Assembly: GCA_035582835.1 (NCBI GenBank)
Contig: JAYKAV010003064.1
Coordinates: forward strand, 308,456 to 372,455
Source: Phoebastria nigripes
Lineage: Eukaryota > Chordata > Aves > Procellariiformes > Diomedeidae
Length of the DNA: 64,000 nucleotides
Direction of reading: 5' to 3'
Position 1 is the stretch's first letter, and each line of letters starts with the position of its first letter. The notes beneath the pieces are model-generated. The model made no database searches and had not been told where the DNA came from. It saw only the letters and a list, made by a program, of their open reading frames with translations. Positions 47,691 to 60,000 of the stretch are shown here, piece after piece. The position numbers and the translations under genes were made by a program.

Positions 47691-50600
47691 ATGAGTGAAA
47701 AGCCCTTGAGTAGGTAGATANGGAGTCTTCTACAAGAGGTGAGTCTTCTCCTCGTGTCCATTATTGAAATTGGTGTAATTGTGGGACATGTGGCTCTTTA
47801 TTGCTCCTGAAACTCTCTTGGTATTTAGTTATGCATATGAAGATTTNATGATATGAGTCATGAGAGATCTGTGGCTTTGATGGCCATGAGCTCCACAGTG
47901 TGTGTGTGTTTTTTGGTCTCTGTTTTGCTCCCTGACAGATTCTTTGAATGACGTCTGCATTGTGATATGAGGAGAAATTCAGTATAGCTTTTAAATACCA
48001 TTCATTTATGTCCTGTACTCTTATTTTTTCCCTAGCTTTGTTGTTTCTTCTGTTGTAATGTGCGTAAATATCAGTTCCTCCTTCTCTTTCTCTGCCCTCT
48101 TTGGATTCCCCCTGCCTCATCCTTGATTTATTGCCTCATCCTTCCTGTCTTCCTGAAGCGATGCAGTTTTCTGGTTTGCCTTTTGCATGGGTTGTTCCAA
48201 CATGTGCTTGCTGGCCTGCCATTTTGACCACTACTNTTCTGCTCATCCGCCCTTTTGGCAAGCTGTTGTGAAGTTATCTTACTCTCTAGACGTTACCAGT
48301 GCACTGTGCATCACCTGCCAAGTTTCCCACCTTACTGCTTCTTCAGGAAAAAAACCTCACATGCAGCATTTCCCAGTATTTCTGAGGGGTTTTCTAAGAT
48401 GGAAATGAATGCTGCATGGGAAGCTAGATTGCTACTCTGTCCTAGCGCCCTGTGTCATCCTTTTCATGCTCCCTAGGAGAAATTACTCCTCACAAGGCAC
48501 TCTTGGGCTCTGTGAGGTGACAAACACTGGATCCCTTTGCTTGCGTACTTTCCATCCACACTGCTGGCTCTTAGCTAAGCCACAGTTTGGGCTCAAAGTT
48601 TCCAACTGGAGCTGGCTTTGGGATTACTGCTGGCGAACCAGTCTGTAGCACAGTCACATCAGTCCCTCCAGACCCTGTGAGCAAGACCGTGGGCCTGGGC
48701 AAGGGCAGTGAATGCTTAAGCATGGTTCAGTGCTTGGCCTGTGTGCCTGTGGGATTGTAGGCAGCAAATGGGAATAGTGAGCCTGGAGCTGAAAAGATGC
48801 TTAGGGTGGGTGAGCGAGTCCAGCCGTACTCTTGTGCACAGATGCAGTGAACACACGGGGTCTAAGGCAGAGTGACAAAACTTTATTTCCACACTCATTC
48901 TCTGTGCAAAGTCCCCTAGAAGCAGACCTTAACTCACGTCTTACTGCCCTATAGTTTGNGGACCATCATAAACCCCTCCTTGCTTTTCTCAGGACAGGGT
49001 TCATGTCCATTTTGAGCCATGTGGGTTTCCAGCATATTTCTAGACCTATGATCTTGTCTTATTATCTCTGGTCTTTTTCCATCCTTTTACTGACAGTCCC
49101 CACTTCACATCTTGAATTCCAGCTGCCTGGAAAATAATCAGCAAATAAACACTGGAGGAAATATTGNAAAAAAAAACAAACNGATGTCTAGCAATTGGGC
49201 TTGCTGCCTCCAGGCAGGTGCAGGCTGCATGTGAACAGCAGGAATTCACTCAGCAGTGCTTTTGAAAGCAAGGAGCTGACGGCACTGGGAAAGCTGAGTG
49301 ATGTGATGGGTCTGGGGCCAGGGAAGCATGTGTGGATGCCAAGTAGACGGCTGAATTTTAGATGCTGCTAATTTTAGTTCAGCATGATTTGCCTCACTGA
49401 GCTCTCCTGGAGCTCCGAATGCTGTCATTCAGGTTAATCATAATTCTTTACAAGACTTAAAACTCTTGGATACACAAGAATCTGATCGGAGCTTTTTTTT
49501 TNCCTTAAGATGAGGTTTTCCTGTGTGCTCTGACCTTACCATGAATGCATGTTAGACCAACACCAGTAATCAGGAACCTGCTGTTCCATATTCTCTCCTC
49601 CTCATGATGTTCTTTAACCTATTTCACATGTAAAACATTTCATAATATGCAGCCAAGTGTTTAAGCATTCAATTCCCTTCCTTCACCTGCCCCTCCTGTT
49701 CCTGAAGTTGGTTGCAGATCACTGCCTGGAAGTGGGCAGAGAGAGCGGGCAGCAAGGTGAGTTTTGTTCCTGTGAGAATAACTCCTTTCAAGTCATTCTT
49801 TATCCAAGGTGACCAGTGTGCACTGATACNGTATCTCGGCTGAAAGCATGGCAATTTCTGATGGTGCAGTCATCTGTCCCTACCCTTAAACAAAGCCACG
49901 CTCCGGTCCCCAGGCAGGATTGCTGCAGAGAGCCAGGGGCGAGTACAACTCCACACATCTGCTGTCTTCTTTATATCCTGTAACTTCACCCTGTGTTGGT
50001 CTTCTGGNCTCAGCTTCCTATGTGTTTACAGCAATGAGCAGGGAGAGGGTCTGCATGAAAATTGCTCGGGTGTAAAAATGAGAGAATAGTTAAAACCTGG
50101 TTCAAAAATAGACCCAGGCTAATAGAGTTTCATTTAATCTCCAAGTTGCCATTCCAGATCCAGTTTGTGTAGGTTGTGATGAAATGTGGTTACCACCAGA
50201 CAAGTATTCAGTGCTTCACATAATGAAAATTGGCACTTTGCAGCAATTTCTAAACAGACGCAAGTGCAGCTGCCGTGGGAAGGCTGAGACCATCTGTTCC
50301 TCCCCNCAGCTGCTGGCCCCTTCCCGTGGCCCTCCTCATCCTCATCCCCGGCCCTGCTGCGTGCAGCTGGGAGCACCCATGGACATGGGGTGGGTGGTGA
50401 TGGGATTCGTCACACTTTGGCGGTCGGAAGCAGAAATGCTGCAGGGAACCTGGGGCTGCGGTTGCACGGGGATTCCTCCNGGCAGCAAGGGCAGCCGAAG
50501 CAGTTCCCGTACAATAGCAGTGGAGTGTAGGAAATTTGTGCCATTGACAGTCTTCTCTGCTTGCCCTGCGTCCATTCAAAGCCGAGTGCTTTGCTCTCTG

Positions 50601-51479
50601 TTTCTGGTTTCAGTCTATCAGGCTCCACGAGCTTTCTTTGATTCAGATTTACAAAGCCATGCCTAGAGAAGGCGATGTCATATTCTTTTTTTTTCTTTTC
50701 TTCTAGCAGTACCTGCTCAGCATACTGCAACCAGGGTGTCAGCAGGAGTGTAACACTAGTCTTGACGTGCGAAAGCCTGTCGAGGTCTGGTCCATGCAGA
50801 CCAACATTGTTCCTCTCTGAACACTTCTGCTCCGGAAGAAGAGCATGTATAAAGGCAGCTTTTCTACAATGGTGAAGGGGCTTTGCATTCAACACTTGGT
50901 TTATTTTGTCATCATTTGCCTGCAAAGACATTAACATCCAAGTTGCAAGTAAAGATCTGTGGAGATCAGGTGCACAAAGCTGGCATAGTTTTTGTGCGAA
51001 CATGAGGCAAATATGAGCCCTAGCCACGGAAGTTTAACAACTATAAATTTCAAGACTGGCTCATTTATCCCAAAAAATAGGTCTTGTGGTAAAGTTCTCC
51101 TTTTGGTTATGAAGTCTCCACGTGACATAAATTTGTCTTTCTGCCTGGGCAGAATTACTGCTCGTGTCAACGGGGTTCCTGCCCACATGGGGGAAGAGAG
51201 GGAGGAAAGCGAGGAGCCACCATGCAGCGCAGCAAGTAGAGACTTCCTGCAATGCCTTTGTTAATGGTGTGTTTCTGGGAGCGGGTCCAGGGCCATTTCA
51301 GAGCATCAGTATAATTTTACTGTTATTTCTTGCGTTGAGTTTTGATCCATGAGGCTTTATCTTTGGAAACAACCATTTCCCAGAGCAGTGTCCCCATCCT
51401 CATGATGAAGGGCTCTGCAGTACGTCCTTTGGTTCTCTAAAACACGGCACGCTTCACAGACCTAAAGCATTTCCTGGCT
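47691..51479. other. Non-coding stretch, N-rich
   Basis: No gene is recognised. The segment holds an unusual number of isolated N's and a short TG run near 47899-47909. A minus-strand open run of 205 codons at 50410-51027 crosses an N and resembles no known protein. Confidence 0.5.
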
Positions 51480-51710
51480 GATTGATGGCAACTCATTTAA
51501 TGCAATGTGTAGGTCTAAAACTATGAATACATCGAACTTTGGAACAATATATTTCTTCTTCTCGGGGGTGCTTATCATACACCGCTCTCACTTAAAATGG
51601 AGGGAGCAATTGCATTTTATTACCTGTTTGCAAAAAGTCATTATCAGAGGCTAAAAAATTTATAGGCAGAACCTCTGAAATCTGATGTCTTGACACACTA
51701 TGTTTTTATT
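51480..51710. promoter_or_regulatory. Possible conserved non-coding element
   Basis: AT-rich, repeat-free sequence with CATTTAATGCAATG, GAGCAATTGCATTTTATTACC and GTCATTATCAG motifs. It has enhancer-like texture only; no direct evidence is available. Confidence 0.3.
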
Positions 51711-52349
51711 GTTGCTCTATGGCCCTGATGGAGGCACGGTGAAAGCAGAGTCCTCTCTGGCCAGGCAAAGGTATTGTACTATCAACGTATGGACAGAAAG
51801 TAAATCAGTGTGAACTGCGAGTGGGTCAGCAGCTCCGGAGCACCTGCCTATGTGCATCCTGCCACTGACGCTACACGTGAGGCTAATCACCCCTCTTTCA
51901 TCAGAGGATGGTTGAAGCAGTTGGTCAGAAACAGGCTGTGTGATCCAGGGACGGCTGCGGCAAACAGAGAATGGGAAAAGATACTGGGAGGAGACATAAG
52001 CATGCATGCAGCAGGGGTATGGCTTTAGTGCTAACCTCCTGTATCCCTCTGGAGTGCGGTCCTCACGTTGACTGCATGCTGTGGCCACGTCCGAGGCTGG
52101 AGCCTCTGTCTTGCAAGCAAAGAAAATAACCNATTATCTGCTTTTCAGCAGTTTACAGGCCAAATGCATGCTGATGTAATCAGCTTTGACTTCCATGGGC
52201 TTAAATTTGGAAGATGTTTCAAGCAGTTTTTCTCTTCTGTCATTTTATGTGTAACAGCCACCACACATTGGGATCCTCATGGTTGTGGAGTCTGAAGGGA
52301 TGAAGTTAGTGCTGTCTGGCTAATCCAGGGCTCCTTTCGAACACCACCC
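51711..52349. other. Non-coding stretch, nothing recognised
   Basis: Short frames only; nothing recognised. Confidence 0.5.
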
Positions 52350-52650
52350 ATCTCAAAAGCTGAATTTTATTTACGTTTGCAGGGACTGGGCTGTGCTCAG
52401 CTTTGCCACTTTCTGGGTTAAATATTAATATTTTTTATCAAAAGTTGACTGACTAGCTGAGGGCCTTTTTTAACTTGTCAGGATTTACAACAAATATGTC
52501 ACTAATAGGGATTTTTTTGCCGCATTACCTCATATTTAATAGGGGGTGAATCCTTCAAATTTCAATACACATGCATAGTTAATAGCTTAATTTATATTAA
52601 ACATATATTGCATTGTTAGNAAATAACGATGAGCTACATGGTGACTATAA
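52350..52650. promoter_or_regulatory. AT-rich possible conserved element
   Basis: A block with GTTAAATATTAATATT near 52418, ATTTAATAGGG near 52531 and TAATAGCTTAATTTATATT near 52580, with low CpG and no repeats. It may be a regulatory element or matrix-attachment-like AT-rich DNA. Confidence 0.3.
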
Positions 52651-54851
52651 AGGGTTCTGTGCAACTGAGGATGTTGCACATCCTTACCAGGGTTTAGGAA
52701 ATGGAAATAAGCAAGCAACACAATGTGTAGTTTTTAGGCAGCCATCACCAGAAATGGCTCCCCCAACAGATTAGGCTTCAACACTGTGCANGGGTTATAT
52801 TTTCAAACAGATCACCCAGCCTATAGCCACTCATGTTAAATACATGCCAGTCTTATGCACAGAGGCTCAGTTCTAGCTCCTGCGGCCACTTCAGCATTTG
52901 CATTTCCTTTGCTCTCTGTGACCGTAACCATAGAACCTACTACAACACTTGGAGAAATATAGTCTTTGGCATTTAGTACGTTTTCTCCACCCTTATGCAC
53001 GTGCACTTTTGAAGAAGCAAACAGAAAATCCACGTAACTCTGGTGTCCATAGCCAGGAAAAGCTATGACCGGAGAGAATAAAAAAAAAGTAATAGTTATA
53101 GAGGGGAAAAGCATTCATTTGGGGAGTTATAGCTCCGCCTCCAGGAGCCAGTACTGCACTCTGCCAAGCAGNGTTGTGCCATCCTGGCAGTGCAGATAGG
53201 CTGCTAAGGCAGAAAGGGGTCAGGGGAACGTGCCCTGCACCAAAGTGCTCAAAACAGCACCCAAGCAGGGTTTCAGCGCTGCACAGGGCTTGTACTGGCC
53301 ATTATGGAAGAGGTGAGTTTTAATGGAAAGGAACACAAATAGCTACCATGAATGGCGCCGGGCTAAATGGCTCACCCAGGCTATTTTGGCAAATACTTAG
53401 TTAGGAATGACAAATATATTCACCCATCAGANCTGGCTCAGCAAATAGGCTGGATTAATGATAATGAGTGCAGTGAATAATTCAACTGGATCTACTGGTA
53501 GTCTGAGAGTGAGTCGTACAGGCAGAGAAAATAAGGAAAATCAGATGGGTTGCTTGGGTGCTGGGTGGCAGGGAAAGACAGACAAGGAGGCATGTAATGG
53601 AGGAAAAACCTACCCAACAGCTGGGGCACTCAGCTGGGATGTGAGACACAGATCCACCACATTCCTGCTTGGAGCTGGGCAGAGCGGTGTTCAAACTGTG
53701 GAGCTGCTCTGGGGCTTTTCCAGGCAAAACCATGTGGAGGAGAACAAGTGAGACAAGTCAGGCAAGACCAGGTCCACGCAGGGACCTAAGGAAACTTTTG
53801 TAGACGCGGATGAATTTCCATGGAAAGTCTCCGATTCTTTGAGTCAGACTTTTCCAAGGACAGACGGTTTTGTCAGAAGGCCCTTGCCCAGCAGTTCAAC
53901 GTCATTGCTTTTGCATTTCATTAAGTCTATATAGCTGGTACCCTTATGCTGCCTGAATGAGCACAGCCTCAGCTGCACTGTGCCCAAATGTGTCCATACC
54001 TATTTCCCCTTCCTTGCCCTTCCCAGCATCTCTGTCCCTTCTGGCCAAAAGCTGTCCCCTGTCCAGCCCCAGGAGGGCCACTGAGATCCAGTGGGTTTTG
54101 CCCAGGAGCAGTGATCTGCTCATNCAGAAAACATTGAAGGATTTAGGGCTGAGCTTGTTAACACGGTCCTGGGAGTGCTAGGCAGGGAGAAGAAAGGGGC
54201 AAAGGTGCCACTGTGTTCCTAAAACTGCTCCTTGCAGCAGATTTAGCATTGGCAGCACATCCCTTTTTGCCCCATCCCTCTCTCCATGCTGTGAGGCTGG
54301 TTCATGCCCTGGTCTGGAAAAGCCCTCCTTTCAGCTTCATCTTTTACTACAGCACAAAGAGCTTTTAGATTAATTTCGGTTAATCAGGCCCTTGTGCTGC
54401 TGTTTCTGGATGCCTAAAATGTGAAGGACTCACAAAAAGACATGTAGGTCATCTCCCATTGTTTCTGTTCTTTCTTCTGGCATCACGTTTTGGGGATCCC
54501 CATGTAGTGTGGCTGTGTAGGGCCTCTTTTAAAAGGGTTTCTGCCTGGAGAGATTCAGATCTCTTTTTCTTGCAGACACCTTCCTGGTGGGGTCTGCTAG
54601 CTAATTGGGATAGATAATGAGCATGGCAGAATGGATTTATGAATGACCAGGTTATTGGTTATGTTACTTTAATCACAGATCCTAGCCTTGCATTGAGTAT
54701 AGGAGCTCGGCACTTCAGCATGGGCTACCGCAAGCTTTAAAGATGAAGAAGGCAAACCGTGGCCATTCCCACCTGAGAAACAGGAACAGGAACGGGAAGA
54801 AGGAGCAAGCTGCTCCTTCCCATGCAGTGCTGCGGGTCCTACATCCACTGA
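52651..54851. other. Non-coding stretch, nothing recognised
   Basis: No gene or repeat is recognised up to the LTR boundary. Isolated N's lie at 52792, 53172, 53432 and 54124. Confidence 0.5.
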
Positions 54852-55962
54852 TGTCACGAATGAGTGGTTTAGAGGCTGCTTAAAGAATCACCATCAAAGG
54901 TATTAGCAGAAAGTGATTTTAATAGAAATTTATAAAAGCGTAACTTAACAGAGTTCAGTGGCAAGGTTCACTCTATCACTTACTACATGGATGAAGTATA
55001 CAAAGGAAAATTGTGTTAGCATTGAGCTGGAATGATTTATACAGAGGCCGGGGACTCGAAAGGGGTAAGGGAGACCCTCCCATTGAGTCACAAGGTTCAG
55101 AGAAGACCCCTTTGCTTTCTNAACTCCTGATGGAGTCTAGGTGTGGCTGGATCCACTCCTAGTCCCAGACTTGGTCAGTGATTTATGGCTAAGGGATTAT
55201 ATGTGTTTAGCAGCAGTCTAAGGTTCANTCACAGTTTTTAAGATAGATCATAAGATTTTAGCAGCACTTAGTCATTGACTAATTTAACATTTACAAAGTA
55301 AGTTAGTAGAGTCTACTACAATCATGACAGTGACTTAATTACAGATTTGAGATGGTAGTATTTATACTATACTTGCTAGCAGGTATCCCCATCAATTCAC
55401 ACACACGCACACAGACACAAAGATAGATAAATATACAAAGGTATACCTTGTTAGAAATTCTCCTTGAGTCTCGTGAAATATTCATGTCAAATGTCTTGGC
55501 ATTTCTTAACGGGCGAAGGGTTGAGCCTCAAGGAGTGTTTCAGCCAAGGAGTGTTTCAGCCCAGGTCCTGTCGTCAGTCGGTGACAGTCTTCTGAATATC
55601 GCAAACTTGAGAGTTCGCGGGCTCTGAGAGGCATCCCACTCAGAGGGAGATGCTGGGCACAGCCCGCTGCGGTCCAGGAGAGGTCAAAGGGCCTCACTTA
55701 GGACTGCTGTTTATAGGGTCGCAAGATGATTGGTTTTAGTCATCCGTAAAAATTCTCAAGGTTTCAGTAACAACGGTACCGTCCCTCTCGAGTTACGACT
55801 CGGATAAGGGTGTCAGGGCATGATGAATTATCCCCACTCTCGTCCCCTACTTGGGCCAGGCAGCAGGAGTTCCTGATACGGTGGTCAGTACTGTTCCCCC
55901 ACCTCAGCTATGCAAGAGTTCTTGATACGGTCAAGGGACGCTTCACCGGCTGACTCATTACA
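54852..55962 (-). mobile_element. Solo LTR of an avian endogenous retrovirus
   Basis: The block is bounded by TGT on the left and ACA on the right, as LTRs are, and its left 150 bases match from memory a bird ERV LTR, probably ERVL-type. Read on the minus strand it has a CCAAT box (plus 55729-55733), a TATAAA box (plus 55710-55715) and an ATTAAA polyadenylation-like signal near its 3' end (plus 54918-54923), giving the order U3-R-U5 on that strand. A 16-base unit is duplicated at 55529-55544 and 55545-55560. No gag, pol or env reading frame flanks it, so it is read as a solo LTR left after recombination. Flanking bases show no clear target-site duplication, so the ends may be off by tens of bases. 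Confidence 0.7.
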
Positions 55963-56889
55963 CCAAGGTCAAAGTTTAACAGGAGTTTCTGAGATCATGG
56001 AGTGGCCCAGGAGAGGGGGGAGGGAAATGCACCACCACAACTGATGCTCTCCGCCAGGATGCCTGACCAGGCAGCTGGGGGAGGTCAGGGTGCTCTGCCT
56101 CTTCCCCTTAAACGTCAAGGGAGGAATCAATGCTGCTGAAACTGGCATCTGAAGGATCCCCCCCAAACTCCTGTACCAGGGGGGTTGCCCAGGGTGCTTC
56201 GATTTCTCTCCAGCAGCACCCAGGAGAGGCAGTTCAGAGATCCTGGAGAGCGTATGGGTCCCAGTCATTCTCCAACCCCTCTTGCTGGGGACGCAGCTTG
56301 GTGGGGACAGGGACACAGTGAGACAGGCTCCAAGCCTAGGACATGTGGCGTGACTGCTGGAAAGGGCTGAAACCTGCTGGTCCTGGGGCTGAGCGGTCCT
56401 GGCGCAGGGGCAGCCAGTGCACAGAGCAATGCCTGTGTGCAGCGCAGGGGAACTAGGAATGAACTTTTGCAAAAATAAGAATAATAAAAAAAAAAACAGT
56501 CGGGCCTGTATTTCACATTTCTCTCTGCCCTTCCAGCAACCCTTCCTTGAAAAGTTTATATCTACATTACAAGAAGCAGTTGCGTTTTCACACAGCCAAG
56601 TCCTCTCCCTGCTCTTTTCCATAGCTGAGCTGGCCTTTGCATAGCCTTGGCGATGCAGGGCCTCTCGCAGACAGAGCCGTGTTTGTCTCGGAGGCATGTT
56701 GAACTTGGCAGGTACCATCCGTCTAACTCCAATTTAAACTACCACCTTTCCGAAGGAAAAGAGTCTGCAGTACACAACAGCAGCTGCCACAAGGAAAATC
56801 TGCTTGCCCGGCTGGAAAACCAAAGCAGGGTCCTTAACAGCAGTTTCTCCATCTTTTCACACAGATTTACTCCGCAGGTCTCGCAGACA
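55963..56889. other. Non-coding stretch with long open frame
   Basis: The longest open frame of the window, 249 codons from an ATG on the minus strand (56718 down to 55969), lies here and stops just outside the LTR boundary. Its product is rich in proline, serine and cysteine, with a phenylalanine-leucine run that is merely the translation of an A-rich tract near 56474-56497. No retroviral or cellular domain is recognisable, so it is not called as a gene. Confidence 0.45.
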
Positions 56890-57010
56890 CTGACCTAGCT
56901 GACATTTTTTTCCAATTGAAAGAGGCTAAACCAGGGCAGCTTGATTGCAATCAACTCGAATAGACTAATGCGTGCTAAACCAGGCAGAAATACAACCTTA
57001 AAAAACACAG
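56890..57010. promoter_or_regulatory. Possible element with 14-bp palindrome
   Basis: TTGATTGCAATCAA at 56941-56954 is a perfect palindrome centred on a C/EBP-like ATTGCAAT core. It is flanked by non-repetitive sequence with GACTAATGCG. Regulatory function is inferred from the motif only. Confidence 0.3.
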
Positions 57011-60000
57011 GCCAGACTTGCTCCCCCTCGCAAACAACCATCTGTGGTGCATGTGGATCTGGGGTCGAGCCTGCTGTGCTCCTCGCCAGCCTAATCCTTT
57101 CCTGTGGGTTCATCACTTCCCATGAACTGCAGCAGAGTCAATATCTGATGGTGCGTTTCTTTGGAGCCTGGCCTGGGTGGTTTTTTTCCCCTTTGGCTGG
57201 GAGGAAGCACAAGCTGGTTACAGATGGGGAGAAGGTTGATGGCGGGTCTCCATAGGTGGCAGGTCCTGTCCTGAAGGGTCTCGGTTAGCTTGCTGGTGGA
57301 AAAGGGGAAAGCTGGTCACCCTGCATGGGGAAGAAACATCTCTCTTTGGAGGGGCAGCTCTCAGGAGGAGCAACCCTGGTCGGAAATCTTCTTGGGACAC
57401 GTCGTGTCTACGGGCAGTGGGAAAGATGACGTGGAGCATTTCTGGGCACCAAAGCCTGCGTGTGCACCACTGTGGAGTGCAATTTTTCTCCATCGCCGTT
57501 TCCATCTCCTCATTAAGCTTGCCATCAATAATACAGAGTTTCTTGTGCAGTTGAGAGTGGAAAGGGCTGTTGCATGGGAGCTGACTCACTCCGACTCATG
57601 TCTCCTGGGAACACAGGGTCAGTTGGGTTAATCTCAGCCCGCCGCACGCCTAGAGATCCCCGGGGAGAGCGAGGGCATCCCCTCTCTGCTCTCTGCCTGT
57701 GTGCCCTATTGTCACCTGCAAAGCCGGCTTGTCATGGGGCAAGGAAAAGCCCTTTCCAAGGACTGGGCTGAAGCAGTGGATGAGAGAGCCTGGTCTGTGC
57801 CACCAATTTTCCTGGTCCTCCACCAAAGCAGCAGTTCTCCCTCTGGAGTGCCAGGACCCCCATTGCGGTGAGAGTGCTCTGGATGCCCTGGGTCAGGCAG
57901 ACTGACCTGGGGAGTCAGGTCTCCCTGGGTACTTTGGGGCAGCGTCTAGACCAGAGGAATGCAGCTGAGCTCACTGCACCATTTTTTCTAGTTTTTTTGA
58001 ACTTGCCCTTTTGGGAACAGCAGAGAGACAGGGCAGAACAGGCTCCCAGGGAACCAAGTTTCGTTTCCTACACTTTATCATTTAATGGTGTGAATTCTGA
58101 GGTTGATCTTTGCTCAGACAGAGCAATAACTTATTATACTGATTTCTTAGGAAAGGAGGGGCTTGGGGGAAGGGGGAGCAGAGCAGAGCCTGTCTGGCTG
58201 CTGGAGAGTTAACTGTGCTGTACTGCTGCTGTATGCCCATGCTCTAGGCTTCAACAGGTACAGCCTGGGCTGGGGGCAACAGCCAGTGAAAGTCAATGTT
58301 GATCTTTCTGTGACTCCTGAGATAACACTTCAGCTTGCAGGGATCTTCACGTTAACGTTTTCTCTTTGGTTTTGTTTCTCTCCCAGGACGAAAGGGTGAA
58401 TACAGGAGGGTTGATTGAGCAGAAAGGTAAAAGATCAAAACCAACCTGTATTACCATCTTTCTGGCAGGTGCCATGATGCAGAGCCCATCAGGTGGGCGT
58501 AGCTGGGGTTAGGGAAGGATGAGGGAGGAAGAAGTGTTTTCTGCTTGTTTCCAGGCAGTCTAGACTCAAATTCAAATTTTCTAGTCAAAAAAAAAAAGAA
58601 AAAAAAAAAAAGCTTTGACACTGGCAGTCTGCCTAAACCTGTTTTTTATAGGAACTGTTAAGTTTTGGAACAGGACAGCAACTGTGATGGAGCAATAAAC
58701 AAAATGTTAAAGTAAATGAGAACGATTGAGGTTGTCTTTGTGGCTGTATCCTGATGATGCTTTCCAGATTCAGTTACATATTCCTGTTAGTGGCATGCCT
58801 CTCCCCCTCTTTTTTTTTCTGTGTGCCCGCTTCCTATTTTCTGTTTGCCCTCTTCCCAATCTGTTCCTTCCACCATTGCTCTAAACCTTCGTCCATCCCA
58901 ACTTTTCATGATGCCCAAAGGTCTTTGCAGTTCCTCAAGTGCAAATACCTGTTTTTCAAAGCCTCCAAGAGGTTTTCACACCGTTCTCTGAGGCTGTGTT
59001 TTTTTCCCTTAGTTCACTCTGCAGACGGGAGACCACCACCACCCCAAAGCATGACTNGACCCGGTAGACTAGATCCAATCTCAGGTGCCATTGGCGGCTG
59101 TGATGGATTTACCTGTTGGTCCCCTCCCTCTTTACTGAATGTTTGATTATCACTTTCCACTACCCCATCCCACTGAACCTGAGCAGCGATGCTGAGTCTA
59201 GGGCAAGGTGGGGGGGGCAATAAACCCACAAGGCACAGCAGTAGCGCAGCGGTGATAACAGCTCTCCAGTGAAAGGTGTGAAGCCTCTGTCTCCCTCATC
59301 TCATCTGGATGCCTTGTATGGTACCCAGAAGAAATGTTGCTAACACCAGCCCTTGTGCGTTGTCGTCTTGGATGTGTAGCAAGACCCTGTTATCAAGGTT
59401 CCCTCTTCTGGATGGCAACCAGGGCTCTGACGCACAAAATTAAAAATCCTGTGCCAGCTTATTTCCCTTTAGGGGGAAAAAAACCCCAGCAGATCCATTG
59501 AATTAACCAGATGTGTTAATAATATAAAGTGTGGCTTGTTCTCTGTCTCATCCCTGTCTCAGTGTCCGTTTATGCTGTTTCCCTGCACTTTCGATTTCAC
59601 GTGCCACAGGTGAAAATCATGTGCCTTTTTTTTTTTCTTGTGCAGCCCATGCCGCAGTGCACTGGCAAAGCTGCTGTGGGGAGCCAGGAGGTCCCGGCAG
59701 CGGGGAAGCCGGGCTCTTCTCACTGCAGAGATGGGGAAGCAGTTTCAGGCTGGGCAGTGTGAGGAGCCTGGTTCTGCTGAAGCAATCTGCACTTCCATAC
59801 ACAAGAGTGTTGAAAGCCATAGGATCAAACTCAACTTTGAGGATTAACACTCGGGAGTCAGCATACTACATGCCTTCAAAACCGATGTGATTAATCATGT
59901 TTTCATTTGCCTTCTAGTTCTTGAGCTTTTTGTGCCAGCACTTCTAAAGCTTTCTCCGAAACTGAGAGGAAGAACATAACTTTGTCCATAGACAGCTGAG

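Noticed and set aside
50410..51027. 205-codon minus-strand open run
   Set aside because: Crosses an N, and its peptide has no recognisable domain; overlapping frames exist on the other strand.
59627..59850. Splice-acceptor-like tract followed by an apparent exon
   Set aside because: The sequence after the acceptor has open frames, but none resembles a protein and no matching donor was clear.
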